From CAJMGO01 sp900557305 (lineage in GTDB: Bacteria; Bacillota_I; Bacilli_A; RF39; UBA660), in NCBI GenBank assembly GCA_905212975.1, contig CAJMGO010000001.1:149968-213967 (forward strand): a DNA stretch of 64,000 nt, written 5' to 3'. Below are positions 56,110-64,000 of the stretch, in pieces (positions within the stretch are counted from its first letter, which is position 1; each line of letters opens with the position of its first letter). A program made the translations under genes and the position numbers. The notes under the pieces were generated by a model that was not told the DNA's origin, did no database searches, and was given only the letters and a program-made list of their open reading frames with translations.

Positions 56110-56559
56110 ATGGAATATAAAATAATAACTAAAAATGAAATGGAAACTATCGAATTAGCGCAAAATTTTGAATCGGAAAAATTTCCAAATATGATAATTT
56201 GTTTAAATGGGGAATTGGGAAGTGGTAAAACTATGTTTACCAAAGGTATAGCTAACGCCCTTGGAATAAATGAAAATATAACTTCTCCAACATTTACTAT
56301 TATAAAAGAATATGAAGGAGAATTACCACTGTATCATATGGATGTTTATAGACTTGATGGTAATACAGATGGAATTGGAATAGAAGAATATTTTAATAAA
56401 GGTGGAGTTGTAGTTATTGAATGGGCTGATACAATTAAAGATATTTTACCAAAAGAAAGATTAGATATAAAATTTAAAGTATTAGATGAAAATAAACGTA
56501 TGCTTATTTTAAAACCATATGGTGCAAAATATGAAGAATTGTGTGAGGCTGTTTTATGA
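56110..56559 (+). CDS. tsaE: tRNA t6A synthesis ATPase TsaE
   Basis: 149 residues. LNGELGSGKTMFTKGIANAL (about 36-55) is the Walker A loop, TSPTFTIIKEYEGELPLYHM the switch segment and VVIEWADTIKDILP the Walker B region. It is the ATPase that drives the TsaB-TsaD complex for t6A37 on ANN-decoding tRNAs. ATG follows GGTGATATT. The last four bases overlap tsaB. Confidence 0.95.
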   Translation: MEYKIITKNEMETIELAQNFESEKFPNMIICLNGELGSGKTMFTKGIANALGINENITSPTFTIIKEYEGELPLYHMDVYRLDGNTDGIGIEEYFNKGGVVVIEWADTIKDILPKERLDIKFKVLDENKRMLILKPYGAKYEELCEAVL

Positions 56560-57197
56560 TAAATCTTTTCATAGATACGTGTACAAAATATTTGATTTTA
56601 GCATTATACAAAAATAATGAAATAATTGAATATTTTCAAATGGAAGCAGATAATAATTTATCAGTATTGTTATTGCCAAAAATTGATGAATTATTAAAAA
56701 AATCAAATTTAGAAATAAAAGATGTTGATAAAATATATGTATCTAATGGTCCTGGATCTTTTACAGGAATTAGAATTGGTGTAACAACAGCTAAAACCAT
56801 TGCATATGGTTTAAATAAAGAAATTAATACCGTGTCAGAATTGGAAGTTTTAGCATCTGTTGATACTAATAAAAAATATATTGTACCATTAATAGATGCA
56901 AGAAGGAATTATGTTTATACAGGTATGTACAATAATAATTTGAATATTGAAATAGAAAATAAATATATTGATCTTGATGAATTTTATAATTTTCTTTCTA
57001 AAAACTATAATATCAATGATATTTTATTTGTTTCAAATGATAGTTTCAATATCAATACTGAAGTTCCTAAAATTAATATATGGAAAATTATTGAAAAACA
57101 TAGAAAAGATGAATCAATGAATCCTCATTTAGTTAATCCAAATTATTTAAAATTAACAGAAGCAGAAGAAAAATTGAATGATAAGAGAAATAACTAA
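56556..57197 (+). CDS. tsaB: tRNA t6A synthesis protein TsaB
   Basis: 213 residues with an ASKHA fold. MINLFIDTCTKYLILALYKN, SNGPGSFTGIRIGVTTAKTI (about 67-86) and IVPLIDARRNYVYTGMYN are the signature parts. It forms the dimer partner of TsaD. It overlaps tsaE by ATGA and rimI by 20 bases, so the four genes are one message. Confidence 0.93.
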   Translation: MINLFIDTCTKYLILALYKNNEIIEYFQMEADNNLSVLLLPKIDELLKKSNLEIKDVDKIYVSNGPGSFTGIRIGVTTAKTIAYGLNKEINTVSELEVLASVDTNKKYIVPLIDARRNYVYTGMYNNNLNIEIENKYIDLDEFYNFLSKNYNINDILFVSNDSFNINTEVPKINIWKIIEKHRKDESMNPHLVNPNYLKLTEAEEKLNDKRNN

Positions 57198-57582
57198 TAA
57201 TGATCTAACAAATGAAATATTAGATCTTTTTGAAAATGTCATTAATGAGTTTGATCCATTTAATAAATTATTGGGCTATTATCTTAATTCAAAATTAATA
57301 GGTTTTATTAGTTATAGTATTATATATGATAGATGTGAAATTAATTTTATCGGTGTTTTAGAAGAATATAGAGGGAAAAAAATTGGAAGCTTATTAATAA
57401 GAGATACAATAAATAGAGCAAAAAAATGCATTAACATTACACTTGAAGTTAATATTAATAATTTTACCGCAATAGAGTTGTATAAAAAAAATGGATTTAA
57501 AATAGCTTCCATTAGAAAAATGTATTATGGAAACGATGATGCATATTTAATGATAAAAGAATTAGGTGATATAAATGAATGA
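57178..57582 (+). CDS. rimI: Ribosomal-protein alanine acetyltransferase RimI-like
   Basis: 134 residues, GNAT fold. IGVLEEYRGKKIGSLLIRDT (acetyl-CoA motif A) and LEVNINNFTAIELYKKNGFK (motif B) are as in RimI, which acetylates the N-terminus of S18. The placement between tsaB and tsaD is the usual Firmicute order. The start overlaps tsaB; no separate SD is clear. Confidence 0.85.
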   Translation: MIREITNNDLTNEILDLFENVINEFDPFNKLLGYYLNSKLIGFISYSIIYDRCEINFIGVLEEYRGKKIGSLLIRDTINRAKKCINITLEVNINNFTAIELYKKNGFKIASIRKMYYGNDDAYLMIKELGDINE

Positions 57583-58579
57583 TACTTTTATTTTAGCAAT
57601 AGAATCAAGTTGTGATGAAACAAGTGTATCTATTATAAAAAATGGTTGCGATGAAATAGCGACAGTTGTTTTATCACAAATGGATATACATGCAAATTAT
57701 GGAGGAGTTGTTCCAGAAATAGCTAGTAGACATCATATTGAAAATATTACTTTAGTAATTGATGATACTTTAAAAAAAGCTTCAATGACAATGGACGATA
57801 TAGATGCTATTGCTGTAACATATGGACCAGGTTTAATAGGATCACTTTTAATAGGTGTTACAGCAGCCAAAACTCTCGCATATATATATAATAAGCCTTT
57901 AGTACCTGTACATCATATAGCTGGTCATATATATGCCAATAATCTTGTTAAACCTATGAAATTTCCTTTAATAGCATTAGTTGTAAGTGGTGGTCATACA
58001 GAGCTTGTTTATATGAAAGAAGACTATAGTTTTGAAAAAATTGGTGGTACATTAGATGATGCTGTAGGTGAAGCCTATGATAAAGTTGCACGTGTCCTTG
58101 ATATTCCATATCCTGGTGGACCTATAGTTGATAAACTTGCTCATGAAGGAAAAGATGAATATAATCTTCCTCTACCACTTGATGATAATACATTTGATTT
58201 TAGCTTTAGTGGTTTAAAAAGCGCTGTAATTAATTTAAAACATAATGAAATACAAAGGGGAAATGAAATAAATAAAACTAATTTAGCTACTTCATTCCAA
58301 AATAGAGTGGTTGAAATATTAACAAAGAAAACTTTAAAGGCTTTAAAAAAATATAATGTTCACAATTTAATAGTAGCAGGTGGGGTATCTGCAAATAAAG
58401 GACTTAGAGAAAGTTTAAAAAATATGTGTTTAAAAAATGGAATTGATTTGACTGTTCCAGAGATTAAATACTGTACTGACAATGCCGCTATGATTGGTGC
58501 AGCAGGATATTTCGCATATAAATTAGGCAGACGTGCTGATATAAGCTTAAATGCAAAAGCTAGTGATGAATTAAAATAG
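57575..58579 (+). CDS. tsaD: tRNA N6-threonylcarbamoyltransferase TsaD
   Basis: 334 residues. LAIESSCDETSVSIIKNG (start), GGVVPEIASRHHIENI with the HxxxH-type iron ligands, PLVPVHHIAGHIYAN, LVVSGGHTELVYM and YCTDNAAMIGAAGY (metal aspartate) are all intact. It puts threonylcarbamoyl on A37 of tRNA. It overlaps rimI by 8 bases and ends the operon; a terminator follows. Confidence 0.97.
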   Translation: MNDTFILAIESSCDETSVSIIKNGCDEIATVVLSQMDIHANYGGVVPEIASRHHIENITLVIDDTLKKASMTMDDIDAIAVTYGPGLIGSLLIGVTAAKTLAYIYNKPLVPVHHIAGHIYANNLVKPMKFPLIALVVSGGHTELVYMKEDYSFEKIGGTLDDAVGEAYDKVARVLDIPYPGGPIVDKLAHEGKDEYNLPLPLDDNTFDFSFSGLKSAVINLKHNEIQRGNEINKTNLATSFQNRVVEILTKKTLKALKKYNVHNLIVAGGVSANKGLRESLKNMCLKNGIDLTVPEIKYCTDNAAMIGAAGYFAYKLGRRADISLNAKASDELK

Positions 58580-58580
58580 T

Positions 58581-58603
58581 TTTTACACATTGCGTGTAAA
58601 ATT
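58581..58603 (+). terminator. tsa operon terminator
   Basis: TTTTACAC/GTGTAAAA, 5-base loop, followed by TTTATTT. Confidence 0.7.
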
Positions 58604-58675
58604 TATTTAATATAAATCTAAGTTCTTGAATTTTAATTATATTTATATAATAATATAGTTATTGGAGGATTTAAA

Positions 58676-58798
58676 ATGGATAAAAAGAAAAAAGCTATTG
58701 TTGCTGCAGGAACAGGATTGGTTGTTGCAGGTGCTTTAGCTGGAGCAACAGTAATATTAAAGAAAAATAAGAAAGATAAAATAAAAAAAGAAAAATAA
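58676..58798 (+). CDS. 40-residue lysine-flanked membrane peptide
   Basis: SD TTGGAGGAT precedes MDKKKKAIVAAGTGLVVAGA and LAGATVILKKNKKDKIKKEK. One glycine/alanine-rich membrane helix is held between two lysine clusters. A promoter-like region lies upstream (TATAATAATATAG) and a terminator starts at the stop, so it has its own transcription unit. Function unknown: perhaps a small membrane-stress or toxin-like peptide. Confidence 0.65.
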   Translation: MDKKKKAIVAAGTGLVVAGALAGATVILKKNKKDKIKKEK

Positions 58799-58818
58799 TG
58801 CAAAAACATTATTTTTTA
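58794..58818. terminator. Bidirectional terminator
   Basis: AATAATG/CATTATT, 6-base loop, T6, between the small peptide gene and the converging permease gene. Confidence 0.75.
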
Positions 58819-59604
58819 TTTATTATTAAATTTTTTTTCTATAAATAAAACCAAGTAATACATAATAGTAGAGATTATACATAATAGTACTATTCCTGAA
58901 ATAACAAGATTTAAATTAAAAACTTGTGAACCATACATAATTAAATAACCAATACCTTTTTTTGAAACTAAAAATTCTCCCATTATAATTCCAATTAAAT
59001 TCATACTAATACTTATTTTCAAAGTACTTATTATCGATTTTAAATTATAAGGTAAAACAAGTTTATAAAATATTTGAAATTTATTTGCTTTTAAAGATCT
59101 CATTAATTTAATTTTATTTTTATCCGTTTCTTTAAATGAAGATGAAATATTTATTATAGTTATAATAACTGAAATTAATAGTGCCATAACAATAATTGAA
59201 TTAATATTAGCTCCAAACCAAATAATAATTATAGGACCTAGTGCTACCTTTGGTAAACTATTAATTACAGTTAAAAATGGATCAATTATTTTATCAAAAA
59301 AATCAAACCACCAAATAAAAATGGCAATAATAAAACCTATAAGGGAACCTAAAGAAAAACTTATAAGAGTTTCATATAATGTTGTTAATATATGAGGATA
59401 TAAGTTATTTGATTTATGAAGATTAATAATAGTATCTATAACCTTTTTTGGACTAGATGATATAAATGTATTGATTATTTCATTATCGGCTAAAAATTGC
59501 CATAGAAATATTAAAAAAATAACTATAAAGAGTTGAATAAACCTGATAATAAATTTTCTATGTTTTAATTGTTTAATATATTTAATATGTTCAGAACTAT
59601 ACAT
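58816..59604 (-). CDS. ABC transporter permease (SsuC/TauC/ThiX-like)
   Basis: 262 residues, six membrane helices. The EAA loop for ATPase contact is ESFKETDKNKIKLMRSLKAN-like (SSSFKETDKNKIKLMRSLKA), preceded by LPKVALGPIIIIWFGAN, the family signature. With the NMT1-type binding protein at 62820 and the ATPase it forms an importer for a sulfonate, a pyrimidine thiamine precursor or similar. Its ATG lies 8 bases inside the 3' part of the split ATPase gene, so it depends on translation from that gene or on independent initiation. Confidence 0.85.
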   Translation of the reverse strand: MYSSEHIKYIKQLKHRKFIIRFIQLFIVIFLIFLWQFLADNEIINTFISSSPKKVIDTIINLHKSNNLYPHILTTLYETLISFSLGSLIGFIIAIFIWWFDFFDKIIDPFLTVINSLPKVALGPIIIIWFGANINSIIVMALLISVIITIINISSSFKETDKNKIKLMRSLKANKFQIFYKLVLPYNLKSIISTLKISISMNLIGIIMGEFLVSKKGIGYLIMYGSQVFNLNLVISGIVLLCIISTIMYYLVLFIEKKFNNK

Positions 59605-59772
59605 GATAATCTATATCCTTCCATATCTTATCATAGTATTCAGAAAACTCTTTTGCTTTTCTATTTTCAATAGGTGTAGACTTATTTGTTAATTCTATAT
59701 CATATATTTTTTTTATTTTTCCGGGTCTTGAAGACATAACAATAACCTTATCAGACATTGATATGGCTTCGG
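59597..59772 (-). pseudogene. ABC ATPase gene, 3' part split off by the recombinase element
   Basis: On the minus strand after the core sequence: AISMSDKVIVMSSRPGKIKK, IYDIELTNKSTPIENRKAKE and the end DIDYHV. This is the C-terminal end of a SsuB-type ATPase from the segment right after the H-loop. It joins in frame to the 62735 part when the element is removed, giving 250 codons in all, the normal size. An ATG at 59775 (element sequence) could start a 59-residue fragment. Confidence 0.9.
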
Positions 59773-59784
59773 GCATAAAGTTAA

Positions 59785-60372
59785 TTAATATGAATTATTG
59801 AAATTAAAATAAGGTAAAAAATTTTGCTTATTATCTTTCAATTGGAGCTTATCATTAGGCGTTTTAGTTAATAAATAAATGTAGTCTAATTGATCTTTTA
59901 ATACCTTAATTTGTGATTGTAAATTCTTCTTAGATATAGGACCTTTTGATGATGTAATTATAATTTTCTCATTTTGTATTGTGTAATAAATTACATTTTC
60001 CAAACCATTTTCAAAAAATATAAATAAATTATCTGGATATATTTTATTTTTTAAATTAATTTTAATAATGTTAAAAAATGAATTGTTTAAATCAATACAA
60101 TGTTTATCCATCTCGTTTAACACCATTAATAAAAAATTACTTTTTATAAAATCGTTAAGAAATAATATATTAGCTATTTCTTTTAAAGCCATAAATATAT
60201 TAATAATTGGTATAAAAGAAATTGCATACTTAATTAAATGCTTTTTCAAAATTTTATCAAAAAAAATGAATTTATAACCTAGCAATGTAACTTTTTTTAG
60301 GACAATTAAATTACTAAGCATTCTAATTCCTATTGAAATAATAATAGTTGTAGTATAAATTTTTATAATCAT
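59785..60372 (-). CDS. Element-encoded membrane protein, unknown
   Basis: 195 residues. The N-terminus has two or three hydrophobic segments (IYTTTIIISIGIRMLSNLIV, ISFIPIINIFMALKEIANIL) and the C-terminal 110 residues are soluble (NVIYYTIQNEKIIITSSKGP, KKNLQSQIKVLKDQLDYIYL). Not recognised. SD AAAGGAGTG. It points away from the recombinase and ends 13 bases from the left core. It is the only passenger of the element. Confidence 0.6.
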   Translation of the reverse strand: MIIKIYTTTIIISIGIRMLSNLIVLKKVTLLGYKFIFFDKILKKHLIKYAISFIPIINIFMALKEIANILFLNDFIKSNFLLMVLNEMDKHCIDLNNSFFNIIKINLKNKIYPDNLFIFFENGLENVIYYTIQNEKIIITSSKGPISKKNLQSQIKVLKDQLDYIYLLTKTPNDKLQLKDNKQNFLPYFNFNNSY

Positions 60373-60391
60373 GTTGTAACACTCCTTTGTT

Positions 60392-60417
60392 ATCCGTGTC
60401 CGATTTGGCGCGGGACC
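60392..60417. other. GC-rich islet upstream of the membrane gene
   Basis: About 26 bases (TCCGTGTCCGATTTGGCGCG and on) with far higher GC than the surroundings lie between the two divergent element genes. GTCC/GGAC can pair. A protein-binding or leader-RNA signal is possible. Confidence 0.4.
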
Positions 60418-60530
60418 TTAAACTTATCATATTCTAATTTATTAAGTCAATACACTAAAATATTTTTTTCTATATTTAATAAAATTTTATAAAAAGTTTA
60501 CACTTATCATATTATTAAATAGGTGATAAA

Positions 60531-60629
60531 ATGAAACAAAAAATAGTTTTAACAAGTAATCAGCAAGAAAAAATAATTGAATTTTTATTTAATAAAACAT
60601 TTATTAGAATGCAAATTCAAGGAGTGTAA
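60531..60629 (+). CDS. 32-residue ORF before the recombinase
   Basis: SD AGGTGATAAA precedes MKQKIVLTSNQQEKIIEFLF and NKTFIRMQIQGV. The stop is one base before the recombinase ATG. A predicted short helical, basic protein. Its position would suit a recombination directionality factor or a leader peptide; both are guesses. Confidence 0.5.
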   Translation: MKQKIVLTSNQQEKIIEFLFNKTFIRMQIQGV

Positions 60630-60630
60630 A

Positions 60631-62130
60631 ATGAAAAAAAGGGCAGGTATATATATAAGAGTATCTACAGAACATCAAGCAAAAGAAGGCTATTCTGTTG
60701 CAGCTCAAAAAAATAATTTAACAAATTTTTCTTTAAATCAGGGATGGGAAATATTTGACATTTATGCTGATGAAGGAATAAGTGGTAAAAATATTAAAGA
60801 TAGACCTGAAGTTAAAAGAATGATAAATGATATAAAAGAAAATAAAATAGATGTGGTAGTTTTATATAAATTTGATAGATTAACAAGAGATAGTAGAGAC
60901 ACTGAAGATATAATATTATTAGTTCAAGAATATGGAATAGAAGTTTTTACATTATCTGGAGGAATAATAGATGTTTCAACCGCAACTGGAAGATTTTCTA
61001 TCAGAATAAATGGCGCTGTAGCGCAATTAGAAAGAGAACAAACTATTGAGAGAGTTAAAGTAGCGTTTAAGCAAAAAGTTAATGAAGGTTATACCTTAGC
61101 AAGTTCAATTATGTGCTATGGATATGATAGAAAGAAACACGAAAAAGAACAGGTTATTAATGAAAAAGAAGCAAAGATTGTAAAACGAATTTTTAATTTG
61201 TATCTTGATGATAAAAATTTTACGCAAATATGTACAATATTAAATTCTGAAAAAATCCCTACAAAGTTATCAGGCAAAATAATAAAAAAAAGAAACAGTC
61301 AAGAACATCATGTAATAAATAGTATATGGACACCAAAAAATATCCGTTTAATATTAACTAATCCAACGTATATTGGAAAAGTAAGATACCATATAGGTAA
61401 AATGGATTATTTAACGTTAGAAGGAAGACATAAGTCAATTATATCTAAAAATATTTGGAATAAAGTACAACTTAAAATAAAAAAAGAAAAAAGTATACAA
61501 AGAACAAATAGTTCAAAAGATGATGCTTATTATTGTGGTATATTAATATGCGGATTTTGTGGGGAAAAAATGACAACTTCGAGATCAACAAAGAAAAATA
61601 AAAGTGGTTTAAAAAAAACATTTGTAGGATATAAATGCGTTAATCACGCTAAAAAGAAATGTCCATGTTTAGGTATAAGTCAAAAAAAAATAGAAACAGC
61701 ATTCCAAGATTATATAGATAATATAAAAATTTATGATGATATAAATCAGATAAGAACTAATAAAAAACATACTGAAAATCAAAATAAAATGAATAAAAAT
61801 TTAAAAATATTACTTAATAAAAAAAAGAAAATATTAGATTTATTTCTTTTTGATAAAATAAGTATGGATCAATTTGAATATATGACAAAAAAAATTGATA
61901 AAGATATTCTATTTTTTAATAAAGAAATAAATGATATTAGTAGTCAAAAAGATTTAAAAATAGATTTAACAAAAATATCAAACAATTTAAAAGATCACTG
62001 GATTATGTTAAAAGATAATGAAAAAAAAGAATTTATAAAAAATTTTATAAAAAAAATAGTTTTAATAAATGATGATCCGAACAAAATAAAAGGAAAAATC
62101 AAAATACTTAATGTAGAATTTTATGAATAA
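60631..62130 (+). CDS. Large serine recombinase
   Basis: 499 residues. Residues 1-150 are the resolvase catalytic domain: YIRVSTEHQAKEGYS with the nucleophilic serine (about residue 11), VVLYKFDRLTRDSRD and AVAQLEREQTIERVK with the arginines. Then the recombinase domain (NPTYIGKVRYHIGK), the zinc ribbon (CGILICGFCGEKM, CVNHAKKKCPC) and a C-terminal coiled coil (about 385-440). Complete and normal in length. I choose ATG 60631 after AAGGAG rather than upstream starts. It ends 26 bases before the right core, the usual position next to attP. Confidence 0.95.
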   Translation: MKKRAGIYIRVSTEHQAKEGYSVAAQKNNLTNFSLNQGWEIFDIYADEGISGKNIKDRPEVKRMINDIKENKIDVVVLYKFDRLTRDSRDTEDIILLVQEYGIEVFTLSGGIIDVSTATGRFSIRINGAVAQLEREQTIERVKVAFKQKVNEGYTLASSIMCYGYDRKKHEKEQVINEKEAKIVKRIFNLYLDDKNFTQICTILNSEKIPTKLSGKIIKKRNSQEHHVINSIWTPKNIRLILTNPTYIGKVRYHIGKMDYLTLEGRHKSIISKNIWNKVQLKIKKEKSIQRTNSSKDDAYYCGILICGFCGEKMTTSRSTKKNKSGLKKTFVGYKCVNHAKKKCPCLGISQKKIETAFQDYIDNIKIYDDINQIRTNKKHTENQNKMNKNLKILLNKKKKILDLFLFDKISMDQFEYMTKKIDKDILFFNKEINDISSQKDLKIDLTKISNNLKDHWIMLKDNEKKEFIKNFIKKIVLINDDPNKIKGKIKILNVEFYE

Positions 62131-62155
62131 AAAGTCATATCAATTTGGGAAATGC

Positions 62156-62735
62156 CTTCGGCCAAATCATGAGTTACCATAATTGCACTTTTTTTCTCTT
62201 TTTTTAAAATTTTATATATATCATCAGAAACAGCAAGCCTTGATTGATAATCTAAAGCCGAAAAAGGTTCATCAAGTAGTAAAATATCAGGTCTAGTCGC
62301 TAAAGTTCTGATTAAGGCAACTCTTTGTCTCATACCACCAGATAGATTTTCTGGATATGAATATTTAAAATCATCAAGTCCATATGTTTTCAATAGATTT
62401 AAAACATAGTTTTTATTTTCTTTGTTTAATTTATGATTAATTTCTAAACCAAGTAAACAATTATTTAGTATGTTTCTAAATGGAAATAAACTATCTTCTT
62501 GAAGCATATATCCAATTTTATTATTATTATAAATTTCAAAAGAGCCACTTGATTGAGAAATTAAGTTTGTAAGTATCGATAAAATTGTTGATTTACCACA
62601 TCCACTAGGGCCAACAATAGATACAAATTCTCCTTCATTTAATGTAAACGAAAAATCTTCTAAAGCAGTAATTTCACATTTTGGAGTATGATATATTTTC
62701 TTTAGGTTATTTATTTTTAAAACTTCTTTCTTCAT
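62156..62735 (-). pseudogene. ABC ATPase gene, 5' part split off by the element
   Basis: From ATG 62735 (SD AGGAGG): VSIVGPSGCGKSTILSILTN (Walker A), IGYMLQEDSLFPFRN (Q-loop), ENLSGGMRQRVALIRTLATR (signature), DILLLDEPFSALD (Walker B) and IMVTHDLAE (H-loop). After the core, translation runs 12 codons into the element (GISQIDMTFYS) and stops at 62121. The catalytic part is complete, so the shortened protein might still bind ATP, but it lacks about 57 C-terminal residues. Together with 59597-59772 it gives a 249-residue SsuB/TauB/ThiZ-like protein. Confidence 0.9.
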
Positions 62736-62819
62736 TATAATCCTCCTAATCATTTTATAATATGAATTAATATTTTATTTGTTAATGACAAAAAAGAAAA
62801 AAACTAATAAAAATTAGTT

Positions 62820-63806
62820 TTATTTAGAAAATGATGTATCAAATAAAGTTTTAAATTCAACTCTTTTTTCTAATTCATTAGCATTTTCAATAATATCTTG
62901 AATATGTTCAAAATCTTTTTCTTCAATTAAAGTTGAATCATACCATGAATCTATATCCATATAATTTTGAACAATTTGTGTAAGATCATTATATGAAACA
63001 TCTGGAAAATAATCTTGTATTGTTTTTGCTACTTTATCAGAAGAATTACTATGTACATAATTTAATCCTTTATTTATAGCATTTACAAATTTTTGAATAG
63101 TATCTTTATTCTCTTTTATATAGCTTTTTTTAGCATTAAAAGTTGTATAAGGTACATTTCCACCAAGTTCACCTAATGAAGCAACAATATATCCATAACC
63201 ATTATTTTCTATATCACTAGCTGTTGGTTCAAATAGAGAAACATAATCACCTGTACCACCTATGAAAGCTCCGCTCATTGATGCAAAAGCAATACTTGTA
63301 TCAAAAGTTAAATCTTCAGTTTTAATACCATTTTGATTTAATATCCATTCAAATGTCATTGCAGGCATACCACCAGTTCTACCAGCTATAACATATTTTC
63401 CTTTAAGATTTTTAATATCAAAATTATCTTCTTTTTCTCTTGATACTATAAAACTTCCATCTTTTTTTGTAAGAGCAGCAAAGTTAACTAAATAATCTTT
63501 CGCACCTTGGTTATAAATATAAATTGTTTGTTCACTTCCACAAAAACCAACTTGAACATCACCACTCATAACTGCTGCAGCAACGTTATCCGCACCAGAT
63601 GTAAGTATTATTTCAACATCTAACCCTTCATCTTCAAAATATCCTAAGGAATCAGCAGCATACATAGGTGCATAAAAAATCGAATGTGCTACCTCTGCAA
63701 CTTTTATCTTTGTTAATTTATTATCTTCTTTTCTATTCAAAAAGCAAAATAATACTATTAATAAAACAATACATAACAATACAATTGTATATACAAATTT
63801 TTTCAA
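62820..63806 (-). CDS. NMT1/THI5-like ABC substrate-binding protein
   Basis: 328 residues. An N-terminal membrane anchor (FVYTIVLLCIVLLIVLFCFL; a possible but poor lipobox at LFC), then VAHSIFYAPMYAADSLGYFE, GLDVEIILTSGADNVAAAVM and VQVGFCGSEQTIYIYNQGAK, the pattern of NMT1-family (SsuA/ThiY) proteins, and LKGKYVIAGRTGGMPAMTFE. Ligands of the family are alkylsulfonates, taurine or the thiamine pyrimidine precursor. SD GGAGGGTTTAT. No TPP riboswitch is visible upstream. It is the first gene of the interrupted operon. Confidence 0.88.
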   Translation of the reverse strand: MKKFVYTIVLLCIVLLIVLFCFLNRKEDNKLTKIKVAEVAHSIFYAPMYAADSLGYFEDEGLDVEIILTSGADNVAAAVMSGDVQVGFCGSEQTIYIYNQGAKDYLVNFAALTKKDGSFIVSREKEDNFDIKNLKGKYVIAGRTGGMPAMTFEWILNQNGIKTEDLTFDTSIAFASMSGAFIGGTGDYVSLFEPTASDIENNGYGYIVASLGELGGNVPYTTFNAKKSYIKENKDTIQKFVNAINKGLNYVHSNSSDKVAKTIQDYFPDVSYNDLTQIVQNYMDIDSWYDSTLIEEKDFEHIQDIIENANELEKRVEFKTLFDTSFSK

Positions 63807-63900
63807 ACAATAAACCCTCCTTTTTTCTAGTTTATTATATGAATAGACTAAATAATGGGTACCAAAAACTTTAAAATAGTAATAAATATTAAAAAAATAA

Positions 63901-63930
63901 TTGACATTTAAAAATCATATATGGTATAAT
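63901..63930 (+). promoter_or_regulatory. tRNA promoter
   Basis: TTGACA, 18-base spacer, TATAAT, 16 bases before the tRNA start. Confidence 0.85.
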
Positions 63931-63946
63931 TTGAATGTTCAGTTAT

Positions 63947-64000
63947 GGGGGATTAGCTCAGCTGGCTAGAGCACCTGCCTTGCACGCAGGGGGTCAAGGG
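63947..64000 (+). tRNA. tRNA-Ala(TGC), cut by the window end
   Basis: GGGGGATTAGCTCAGCTGGC begins the acceptor and D arms; CCTGC-CTTGCAC-GCAGG is the anticodon arm with anticodon TGC. The T arm and 3' end lie outside the window. Confidence 0.93.

Larger units (their letters stand above)
59767..62161. mobile_element. 2.39-kb serine-recombinase element inserted in an ABC ATPase gene
   Basis: Bounded by two direct copies of CTTCGG (59767-59772 and 62156-62161). Between them lie a membrane-protein gene, a 32-residue ORF and a large serine recombinase. Outside the cores, the half-sites TGATATGG and CCAAATCA are an inverted pair (attB). Inside, ATGC and GCAT flank the core, with outer arms CATATCAATT and AATTAATATG (attP). 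Deleting 2389 bases restores the ATPase frame exactly. The element is small and has no obvious cargo apart from the membrane protein, resembling gene-interrupting elements that can excise precisely. Confidence 0.9.

Noticed and set aside
63807..63900. A TPP riboswitch before the NMT1-like binding protein
   Set aside because: Neither CTGAGA nor ACCTGA-type conserved boxes are found on the minus strand, so thiamine control is not supported.

Overview
The window is a strongly AT-rich, densely packed bacterial chromosome segment. SD motifs (AGGAGG, GGTG) and sigma-A-type promoters (TTGACA/TATAAT) point to a Firmicute or Mollicutes-like genome. The one rRNA operon (51.1-56.0 kb), a CIRCE-controlled Hsp20 and the tsaE-tsaB-rimI-tsaD operon agree. 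My inference is an uncultured gut member of the Bacilli (RF39/RFN20-like). The genetic code is standard: TGA ends conserved genes such as nrdD and tsaE.

Layout. 0-12.7 kb: a same-strand accessory island of small-molecule genes: three MFS transporters and a MATE-like one, a histidine phosphatase, a PHP phosphoesterase, an HD hydrolase, a 2H phosphoesterase, two HAD enzymes and GNATs. Several are broken by single in-frame stops or truncation. A repressor fragment and tandem decamers mark an old prophage scar at 1.9-2.6 kb. 12.8-23.5 kb: decayed mobile DNA. It holds a TnpV remnant, an intact HTH-Fic plus OLD-like ATPase-TOPRIM pair next to a multiply broken tyrosine integrase, a truncated S24-type repressor, a truncated HsdS, and an unrecognised two-gene unit behind a leader terminator.

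23.6-37 kb: core genes: hsp20 with CIRCE, a cysteine desulfurase and TtcA-like pair, a HerA-like ATPase, a deaminase, a Crp/Fnr regulator divergent from nrdD-nrdG-dut, an M3-like peptidase, mntP and a duplicated SpoIIID-like regulator. 37-50.7 kb: a TetR-controlled ABC-2 exporter, an arylsulfotransferase, several small regulators, a protein with four near-identical 34-residue repeats, a CtpA-like protease and a DUF402 phosphatase. 50.7-56 kb: three tandem rRNA promoters and 16S-23S-5S without spacer tRNAs. 56.1-58.6 kb: tRNA t6A genes.

58.8-63.8 kb is the most striking part. A SsuABC/ThiXYZ-like ABC operon on the minus strand has its ATPase gene split by a 2.39-kb element carrying a large serine recombinase, a small ORF and a membrane protein. 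The element is flanked by copies of CTTCGG. Removing it restores an exact 250-codon reading frame, and the deduced attB and attP are inverted repeats typical of serine-integrase sites. A tRNA-Ala(TGC) gene is cut by the window end.
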